Shown here: in pieces, positions 1 through 4,508 of the stretch
Layout: every line of letters starts with the position of its first letter
How positions within the stretch are numbered: position 1 is the first letter of the stretch
DNA from: Gemmatimonadota bacterium
GTDB lineage: Bacteria; Gemmatimonadota; Gemmatimonadetes; Gemmatimonadales; Gemmatimonadaceae
Assembly: GCA_031127185.1 (NCBI GenBank)
Contig: JARIET010000198.1
Coordinates: 1-5,415, forward strand
Direction: 5' to 3'
Length of the DNA: 5,415 nt
Program-made: the position numbers and the translations under genes
The notes under the pieces: generated by a model
What the model saw: the letters and a program-made list of their open reading frames with translations, nothing else
Database searches by the model: none
Told to the model about the DNA's origin: nothing

Positions 1-437
1 AGCGCGACGTCGTCGCTGATGTCCTCGAGCTTGCAGTCGAACCTGGAGACCTGCGTGCTGATGTGCGCGAAATCCTTGTCCTTGTTGCTCGCGTTCACCA
101 CCATCATCACGTGATCGGCTGCGCGATAGACGAGGCAGTCGTCTTCAAACGTGCCGCGCTCATTGAGGATGCCGCTGTAGTGCACCTGGCCGATGCCAAG
201 CGCGGCCACGTTGTTTGTCGTCACATAGTTGACGAACTCCACCGCCTGCGGGCCGGTGATGATGAACTCACCCATATGGCTGACATCAAACAGCCCGCAC
301 GCCTTGCGCACCGCGTTGTGCTCGGCCGTGATGCCGGTGGGGTACTGCACCGGCATTTCGAACCCGGCAAAGGGGACGATCTTGCCGCCGAGTGCGACAT
401 GGGTGTCGTATAAAGGCGTACGCTTGAGGGCTGTCAT
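1..437 (-). CDS. gcvT: Glycine cleavage system T protein (aminomethyltransferase), N-terminal part, cut by the window edge
   Basis: GcvT takes the aminomethyl group from lipoylated H protein and passes the methylene to tetrahydrofolate, releasing ammonia and giving 5,10-methylene-THF in the cytoplasm. The 145 visible codons begin MTALKRTPLYDTHVALGG, followed by family landmarks: VPFAGFEMPVQYP (about 21-33), the signature FDVSHMGEF (50-58), and FEDDCLVY (97-104) with the acidic pair D99-D100 in the region of the conserved folate-site aspartate. VVNASNKDKD (113-122) matches the family's VVN-S stretch. The family is about 360-400 residues, so well over half is missing to the left. The ATG at 437 gives the usual GcvT N-terminus. 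No Shine-Dalgarno is visible; the sequence upstream is a degenerate heptamer repeat. No glycine riboswitch features were found in the 220 bp upstream. No gcvH or gcvP is visible. The identification is firm. Confidence 0.96.
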   Translation of the reverse strand, partial: MTALKRTPLYDTHVALGGKIVPFAGFEMPVQYPTGITAEHNAVRKACGLFDVSHMGEFIITGPQAVEFVNYVTTNNVAALGIGQVHYSGILNERGTFEDDCLVYRAADHVMMVVNASNKDKDFAHISTQVSRFDCKLEDISDDVA

Positions 438-449
438 TTTGTACGGCGG

Positions 450-477
450 GTGGGCGGCTTGCGGTTGGCGGTAGGCG
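450..477. repeat. Degenerate 7-bp tandem repeat, four units, upstream of gcvT
   Basis: Four contiguous heptamers read GTGGGCG (450-456), GCTTGCG (457-463), GTTGGCG (464-470) and GTAGGCG (471-477). An 8-bp relative, GTACGGCG, lies at 441-448. The consensus is GTNGGCG on the plus strand. The block ends 13 bp upstream of the gcvT ATG on the opposite strand, where a Shine-Dalgarno or promoter element would be expected. It may be a decayed simple-sequence repeat or a dispersed intergenic element; which one cannot be told from this window. Confidence 0.55.
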
Positions 478-622
478 GAGAACCGGGAGAGGGATCGGCG
501 CCGTTGGCGATCTAGCGCAATATGCCGAAGTGGCAGTGGCCTCTGGTAGGGGAATCGATGCGTTTGCCACGGTCCCGGTGGCGCGGAATTCGGGCGATGA
601 GACCAGGTTGGTGGCGTCACCC

Positions 623-651
623 TTTACATGTGAGATGCTGATGAGTATGGT
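623..651 (+). promoter_or_regulatory. Candidate sigma70-type promoter for vapBC
   Basis: TTTACA (623-628, five of six matches to TTGACA) is followed after exactly 17 bp by TATGGT (646-651, four of six matches to TATAAT). The expected transcription start falls at about 658-659, on the A of the preferred vapB ATG, so the mRNA would be leaderless. That agrees with the absence of a usable Shine-Dalgarno before this ATG. The stretch is also more AT-rich than its surroundings. This rests on motif matching alone. Confidence 0.45.
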
Positions 652-659
652 TACCCATA
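646..659. promoter_or_regulatory. Candidate VapB/VapBC operator (14-bp near-palindrome)
   Basis: TATGGTTACCCATA is an inverted repeat with six of seven base pairs matching (TATGG/CCATA arms). It covers the candidate -10 box and reaches the first base of the vapB start codon. VapB antitoxins of the ribbon-helix-helix type are known to repress their own operon by binding such palindromes, with VapC as co-repressor. Binding here would block polymerase directly. A separate 6-bp palindrome, ACATGT, lies at 626-631 and could be a second contact site. Confidence 0.4.
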
Positions 660-907
660 TGAAGACAACCATAGATATTGCTGACACGCTCTTTGAGGCG
701 GCCAAGACTGCGGCTGCGCGTGACGGTACCACGTTTCGTTCACTCGTGGAGGAGGGGCTCCGGATTGTCCTTGGCGCCCGCCACGAAAAGGGCGGACGCT
801 TTGCGCTCCGCGACGCCAGCTTCAAGGGCAAGGGATTGCAACCCGGAATCGATCTCCGCAATCGCGAAGCGATGGCGAGTCTGATGTACGAAGGCCGAGG
901 CGGCTGA
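659..907 (+). CDS. vapB: VapB-family type II antitoxin
   Basis: An 82-residue protein beginning MKTTIDIADTLFEAAKTAAA. The N-terminal beta strand (TTIDI, residues 3-7) followed by two helices with TTFRSLVEEGLRIVL (about 24-38) is the pattern of the VapB ribbon-helix-helix DNA-binding domain. The C-terminal half (about 40-82) is charged and glycine-rich, as expected for the flexible part that wraps around and inhibits the PIN toxin. The ATG at 659 is preferred because MKTTIDI is the usual family start. In-frame ATGs also exist at 635, 641 and 647 and would add MSMVTH-like residues, and the frame is open back to 530. The gene lies 7 bp upstream of vapC in the usual antitoxin-first order. Its role is to neutralise VapC and repress the operon. 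The role is clear from the pairing; the exact start is less certain. Confidence 0.88.
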   Translation: MKTTIDIADTLFEAAKTAAARDGTTFRSLVEEGLRIVLGARHEKGGRFALRDASFKGKGLQPGIDLRNREAMASLMYEGRGG

Positions 908-913
908 GCCTCG
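896..913 (+). promoter_or_regulatory. Hairpin across the vapB stop and vapC initiation region
   Basis: CGAGGC (896-901) and GCCTCG (908-913) are perfect 6-bp complements around the loop GGCTGA. The loop ends in the vapB stop codon (TGA, 905-907), and the 3' arm ends one base before the vapC ATG at 915. The only GAGG-like ribosome-binding sequence near vapC (897-900) is inside the 5' arm. A ribosome finishing vapB would open the stem, so vapC translation may depend on vapB translation. The fold is short and GC-rich; function is inferred. Confidence 0.45.
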
Positions 914-914
914 A

Positions 915-1349
915 ATGATTGCCCTCGACACCAACATTCTCGTGTACGCGCACCGCGCAGACTCGGAATGGCACACGCGTGCCTCCGCAGCGGTGGCGGA
1001 CCTCGCCAACGGCAGCGGCTCGTGGGCTATTCCCTGGCCCTGCATTCACGAGTTCTTCTCGGTGGTCACGCACCCGCGCATTTTTTCTCCGCCCACACCG
1101 CGCGAACGCGCGTGCGCGCAGGTCGACGCCTGGCTGGAGTCCCCATCGTTGGTGATGATCGGCGAGGACGCGGGCTACTGGGAGACGCTGCGCGCCTCGA
1201 TCATGTCGGGCAAGATCGCGGGACCTGCTGTGCACGATGCACGCATCAGCGCCATCTGTTCACGCCACGGAGTGAACGAACTGTGGTCCGCCGATCGCGA
1301 TTTCAGCCGGATCACGGCCGTGAGGGTGCGGAATCCGCTGGCCACCTGA
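915..1349 (+). CDS. vapC: VapC-family toxin, PIN-domain ribonuclease
   Basis: A 144-residue PIN-domain protein, close to the normal VapC length of 130-145. PIN toxins are Mg2+-dependent endoribonucleases that cut specific RNAs, often tRNA or rRNA, and stop translation until VapB binds them. The start MIALDTNILVYAH is the classic first PIN motif with D5. The other acidic residues fall where expected: E46 in WPCIHEF, D108 in GPAVHDARI, and D127 in LWSADRDF. All four metal-site acidic residues are present, so the enzyme looks intact. The ATG at 915 puts D5 in its usual place. A run of six T (1081-1086) lies inside the gene, a possible slippage site. It is cotranscribed with vapB and convergent with the aminotransferase gene. 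The RNA target cannot be predicted. Confidence 0.93.
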   Translation: MIALDTNILVYAHRADSEWHTRASAAVADLANGSGSWAIPWPCIHEFFSVVTHPRIFSPPTPRERACAQVDAWLESPSLVMIGEDAGYWETLRASIMSGKIAGPAVHDARISAICSRHGVNELWSADRDFSRITAVRVRNPLAT

Positions 1350-1458
1350 GGACGTGTCGTGTTTGCGCCGGGTTGACGCATCGCGGGAAGCAATGTCGTG
1401 GCTTTCAGAGGCCGTTGGCCGAGGCCCGTCTGGAGCGGCAGGGTGGTCGGGCCGCCAC

Positions 1459-2607
1459 TCAACACTTCAGGTGCGGCTGCAATCGCACCAGCGCCTCGCC
1501 AAGCGTCGCATCGCTTGCGGCAAAACAGAGCCGCAGGTAGCCCTCCCCTCCCGGGCCAAAGGCGGAACCGGGCGCCAGGGCCACTCCGGCCTCACTGACC
1601 AGCCTTGAGGCCAGGGACGCAGAGCTGGTGAGCCCGTCAATCCGCAGAAACGCGTAAAACGCGCCCTGTGGTTCGGCGAGCGTCGCACCTGGCAGGGTGC
1701 CAAGCACGGTCCGCACCTGATCGCGCCGCGCGGCAAGATGCGCGCGAAGCCGTCGCACCGACGCTTCGCCGTCGCGTAGCGCGACGATCCCCGCCTGCTG
1801 TACCATGGCCGTCGGGTTCGACGTGATGAATTCCGCGGCCGCGTACATCAGGCGCACGGTGCGCTCGCTTGCTTGCGCCCAGCCGAGACGCCAGCCGGTC
1901 ATGTTGTACGTCTTGGAAAAACTGTTGACGATGATCACTCGGTCGCGCGTTCCCCGCTCCGCGAATCTCGCAAGACTCGGCGCGATATCGGTGTCAAACA
2001 CGAGCCGCTCATACACCTCATCAGAGAGAATTATCAGATCGTGCCGGGCAGCCAGGTCGACCAGCGCGCCTTGCTCGGCCTCGGTGATCATCCATCCCGT
2101 GGGGTTCGAAGGACTGTTGACCACGATCATTCGCGTGCGCGCATCGATGGCACGCGTGAGGCGCTCGATGTCGAGCACAAACCGATTGCCGTCGGCTGCG
2201 AGCGGAACGTGGCGGGCCTCTCCGCCCGCCATCACCGCGGCGTTCGCATAGATGGCGTAGGCTGGCGAGATGATGAGCGCGTTATCGCCTGCGCCCACAA
2301 ATGCGCGGATGGCAAGGTAGATGGCCATGGTACCGCCGACGGTGCAAATGACCTCGGTGCCGCGGAGCTCCACCCCCTGCAACTCGTGCACCTTTGCGCC
2401 GATTGCGGCGCGCAACTCCGGCGCACCGGCAGTGTGCGTGTATTGCGTGTGTCCCGCCAACGCCGCCTCATTGGCGGCGTGCACAATGAATGCCGGTGTT
2501 GGAAGATCGGACTCCCCATAGCAGAGCTTGATGGTGCCCGGCCTGCGCTCGGCCTCCGTGGCCACCTGCACAAGGGGCGATTCCGTGACCCGCGCGAGTG
2601 TTGTCAC
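1459..2607 (-). CDS. Class I/II pyridoxal-phosphate-dependent aminotransferase
   Basis: A complete 382-residue fold-type I aminotransferase, a normal length. The motifs in order are GESDLPTP (31-38), the cofactor-phosphate loop region TVGGTMA (89-95), NSPSNPTGW (164-172) with N168 at the pyridine-ring position, LSDEVYE with D196 pairing with the PLP nitrogen and Y199, SFSKTYNMTGWRLGW with Schiff-base K232 (229-243), and GYLRLCF with substrate-carboxylate R359. The enzyme should move an amino group between an amino acid and a 2-oxoacid in the cytoplasm. It resembles AspC/AatA-type enzymes, but the GESDLPTP/NSPSNPTGW combination recalls a less characterised branch, so I name no substrate. The start is GTG at 2607: no ATG or TTG gives a sensible N-terminus, and conserved sequence begins just after it (TTLARVTESPLV). 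A weak CAGG lies upstream. The gene is divergent from the kinase pair across 117 bp. No convincing promoter was seen for it. Confidence 0.93.
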   Translation of the reverse strand: MTTLARVTESPLVQVATEAERRPGTIKLCYGESDLPTPAFIVHAANEAALAGHTQYTHTAGAPELRAAIGAKVHELQGVELRGTEVICTVGGTMAIYLAIRAFVGAGDNALIISPAYAIYANAAVMAGGEARHVPLAADGNRFVLDIERLTRAIDARTRMIVVNSPSNPTGWMITEAEQGALVDLAARHDLIILSDEVYERLVFDTDIAPSLARFAERGTRDRVIIVNSFSKTYNMTGWRLGWAQASERTVRLMYAAAEFITSNPTAMVQQAGIVALRDGEASVRRLRAHLAARRDQVRTVLGTLPGATLAEPQGAFYAFLRIDGLTSSASLASRLVSEAGVALAPGSAFGPGGEGYLRLCFAASDATLGEALVRLQPHLKC

Positions 2608-2685
2608 AATGAGGCCTGAGCTGGGGGCATCGTCGTCAAGAGTATCGGCGAAAGTCCGCGGCCGCGCACGTCTTCGGCTGCTTCG

Positions 2686-2714
2686 TGGAAATCCCACGCG
2701 CCAGCGCACATATT
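2686..2714 (+). promoter_or_regulatory. Weak candidate promoter for the kinase pair
   Basis: TGGAAA (2686-2691, four of six matches to the -35 consensus) and CATATT (2709-2714, four of six matches to the -10 consensus) are separated by 17 bp. Transcription would begin near 2721, only a few bases before the ATG at 2725. This fits the lack of any Shine-Dalgarno before that ATG and suggests a leaderless or nearly leaderless mRNA. The evidence is weaker than for the vapBC promoter. Confidence 0.28.
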
Positions 2715-2724
2715 CGCTGTCCCT

Positions 2725-3516
2725 ATGGCAATCGGCAACTTCCACATCGGCATCATGGGCAACCTGTTCTCGGGGAAGACCACCCTCATGAACGCCCTCA
2801 CGGCCGAGCCGTACCGGTCCGAGCTTCAGGCCCTGCTCGGCGACGCCGAGATGTATTCGTTCACCGAGCGGGTGGAGAAGAACTCCCTCACGGACCGCTG
2901 CCTCAAGCTCTTCTATCAGGACCGGGTGGCCAACATCTTCGCCACCGAAGTCGCTTTTTTGCATATGCGGGTGCTGCAGCAGCGCGAGATTCGCCACCTG
3001 ATGACGCGCGAGCGCAAGGGCGCGGTGATCGTGTTGGAGGACCGCCCGTTTCTCGATGGGCCCGAGGTCTTTGTGCGGCGAATGATTGATGCCGGTGAAA
3101 TGCCGGCCGCGCACGCCGAGCTGTACTACACCCTGTTTCATCAGACGCTCAACAACGAGCGCATCCGGCTCCCCGATCTCACGGTCTATCTGCGCACGGA
3201 ACCCACGCTGCTCGAGAAGCGCCGCCGCGCCCGCGCGCGCGCGGGCGACGCCTACGCCAAGACCATCACGCTCGACTACCTCTCTCAGATCCACGCGCGG
3301 TACGAAGATCTCGTCGCCGACTGGCGCGACACGCTGCGCAAGTATCAGGAAGTCTCCATCGTGCCGCCGGACTCGGACGTGGTGATTTTGCCGGCCGAGA
3401 TCGATATGGACGAACATCCGGACTACGTGCATGTGGCCGCCGGGACGATTCGGGAGAAGGTCCGGCGGATGGTGGCCGCACGACGTGTGGTCAACGGCCA
3501 CGGCAGCATCCGATGA
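2725..3516 (+). CDS. Deoxynucleoside kinase family protein, first of a tandem pair
   Basis: A 263-residue P-loop protein of the dNK family (deoxyadenosine, deoxyguanosine and deoxycytidine kinases), which phosphorylates the 5'-OH of deoxynucleosides with ATP or another NTP for dNTP salvage. Walker A is GNLFSGKTT (12-20, K18). FTERVEKN (46-53) matches the catalytic-base motif EPVEKN, with E48 as likely base. LEDRPFLDG (104-112) aligns with the (D/E)-R-S motif but reads D106-R107-P108, so Arg is kept and Ser is lost. PDLTVYLRTEP (150-160) leads to an Arg-rich LID (about 165-184) and TLDYLSQIHARYEDL. The 263 residues exceed the usual 200-240, mainly through a basic C-terminal tail after about 240. 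The first gene of the pair, its stop overlaps the next start. Base specificity cannot be assigned. The family call is firm; activity is probable. Confidence 0.86.
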   Translation: MAIGNFHIGIMGNLFSGKTTLMNALTAEPYRSELQALLGDAEMYSFTERVEKNSLTDRCLKLFYQDRVANIFATEVAFLHMRVLQQREIRHLMTRERKGAVIVLEDRPFLDGPEVFVRRMIDAGEMPAAHAELYYTLFHQTLNNERIRLPDLTVYLRTEPTLLEKRRRARARAGDAYAKTITLDYLSQIHARYEDLVADWRDTLRKYQEVSIVPPDSDVVILPAEIDMDEHPDYVHVAAGTIREKVRRMVAARRVVNGHGSIR

Positions 3517-4445
3517 ACCCGCAAGTTCCTGAGCATCTGCAGGTCCGCGAAGACCCGTCCATCAAGCGCCACGAAATCGCCCACCGCCTCACCACGGTGG
3601 AGCGGCGGCTCCTCACCTACCTCGGCAAGCACCAGACGCTGATTGCCTGCTGCGGCAACATCGGCGCCGGCAAGAGTTCGTTGGTGAAGCTGCTGGCGTA
3701 CAGCACGGGAATGAATGCGCTCTTCGAGCTGCCGGACGATGGATTTGAGGATCACATCGCGCAGAACCCTTCGCTCTTTCCGCTGCTCGCCACGGCCAAA
3801 CACTCGGCCAAGCGTACGCTGGGGCGGTACTACGGCGCGATCAACGAGTTCATTCAGGTGCAGCAGCGGTCGAACGACGCGTCACCCGACTGGCAGCAGG
3901 CCAAGCGCCAACTGGAGCACGCCGCGCTCGACATTCAACACGCGTATCTGGATCTGCGGAAGATGCAGTTGCAGGCGGCCCCGCATCTCTCGGCGAGCAC
4001 CTGCATTGATGGATCGCCCCTCGCGGATCGCTACGCGTTCTGCGAAGTGCTGCATCGCGATATGGACGTTCCGTACCTCACGGCCGACTCGCTCGCGGTG
4101 ATTGACCGCCGGCTCGACGAGGAGTTTCGCGCGCTCGCGCGTCCTGGGCTCGTGATCCTGCTCAAGAGCCCAGTGGATTACCTGCTCCGCAACGTGCGCG
4201 ACCGGCAGCGGGACGAAGAGAAGTCCAATGACGCCGAGGTCCCGGAAGGGCTCGCGCGTCTCGTGCGCGCGTTGAATGGGCGCTACGACCAGTTCGTGCC
4301 CAACATCCGGTCCACTGGCTGGTACCGTGGTCCGGTGCTGGAGATCGATGTCTCCGAGATCGACTTCGTCTCCAACGTGCGGCACCTGATCGCCGTGTAC
4401 GAGGGGATTGAGCGACTGCTTGTTCCGCGGGAGTTTCGGGCCTAG
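3513..4445 (+). CDS. Divergent deoxynucleoside-kinase-like P-loop protein, second of the pair
   Basis: A 310-residue protein related to the dNK family but clearly modified. Walker A is GNIGAGKSS (48-56, K54), after an N-terminal extension of about 45 residues that normal dNKs lack. FELPDD (71-76) is at the catalytic-base position (E72). CIDGSPLADRYAF (164-176) aligns residue for residue with the family pattern ERSVYSDRYIF, but the central Arg is Gly (D166-G167-S168), while D172-R173-Y174 is kept. A LID-like stretch, RDRQRDEE (229-236), and a C-terminal VLEIDVSEIDFV (275-286) are present. About 50 extra residues, Gln/Ala-rich and probably helical, lie between about 85 and 140. The ATG at 3513 overlaps the previous TGA (ATGA), and no Shine-Dalgarno is seen, so translational coupling is likely. 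It may be a kinase with altered chemistry, or a regulatory or structural partner of the first protein. Family assignment is fairly firm; function is open. Confidence 0.76.
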   Translation: MNPQVPEHLQVREDPSIKRHEIAHRLTTVERRLLTYLGKHQTLIACCGNIGAGKSSLVKLLAYSTGMNALFELPDDGFEDHIAQNPSLFPLLATAKHSAKRTLGRYYGAINEFIQVQQRSNDASPDWQQAKRQLEHAALDIQHAYLDLRKMQLQAAPHLSASTCIDGSPLADRYAFCEVLHRDMDVPYLTADSLAVIDRRLDEEFRALARPGLVILLKSPVDYLLRNVRDRQRDEEKSNDAEVPEGLARLVRALNGRYDQFVPNIRSTGWYRGPVLEIDVSEIDFVSNVRHLIAVYEGIERLLVPREFRA

Positions 4446-4459
4446 TTCGGCGCTTGACG

Positions 4460-4479
4460 GAACCCGCCTGTCCGGGTTC
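4460..4479 (+). other. Hairpin between the kinase pair and ubiB
   Basis: GAACCCG (4460-4466) and CGGGTTC (4473-4479) form a perfect 7-bp stem around a 6-base loop, CCTGTC. It starts 15 bp after the stop of the second kinase gene. No T-tract follows on the plus strand (GCGTAGGG), so it is not a standard intrinsic terminator. It could stabilise the upstream mRNA end, weaken read-through into ubiB, or lie in the ubiB leader. Confidence 0.5.
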
Positions 4480-4508
4480 GCGTAGGGTCGGAGAGACATA
4501 TTTCACTC

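Noticed and set aside
566..581. GCCAC/GTGGC inverted repeat between gcvT and vapB.
   Set aside because: It has only five base pairs with a 6-7 base loop and no link to a promoter or start; expected by chance at this GC content.
438..640. Glycine riboswitch upstream of gcvT.
   Set aside because: Neither the conserved paired core nor the typical purine-rich segments of the glycine aptamer are visible on the minus strand here.
530..658. N-terminal extension of vapB from ATG 530.
   Set aside because: It would add 43 residues unlike any VapB, while the family-typical MKTTIDI start is at 659 directly after a plausible promoter.
1441..1460. GGGTGG/CCACTC imperfect stem as a terminator between the convergent vapC and aminotransferase genes.
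   Set aside because: It is short, needs a G-T pair, overlaps the aminotransferase stop codon and has no T-tract on either strand.
2955..2961. T TTT TTG in the first kinase gene as a programmed -1 frameshift site.
   Set aside because: The heptamer is in the right frame, but the zero-frame protein continues through all conserved dNK motifs, and nothing suggests a useful -1 product.
2608..3501. The aminotransferase frame stays open upstream on the minus strand to 3501, suggesting a 680-residue fusion protein.
   Set aside because: The extra part is exactly antisense to the first kinase gene and has no recognisable domain. Open antisense frames are common in GC-rich genes. The conserved aminotransferase begins just after GTG 2607.
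4454..4488. TTGACG (4454-4459) and TAGGGT (4483-4488) as a ubiB promoter.
   Set aside because: The spacer is 23 bp, too long for a sigma70 promoter, and the -10 match is poor.
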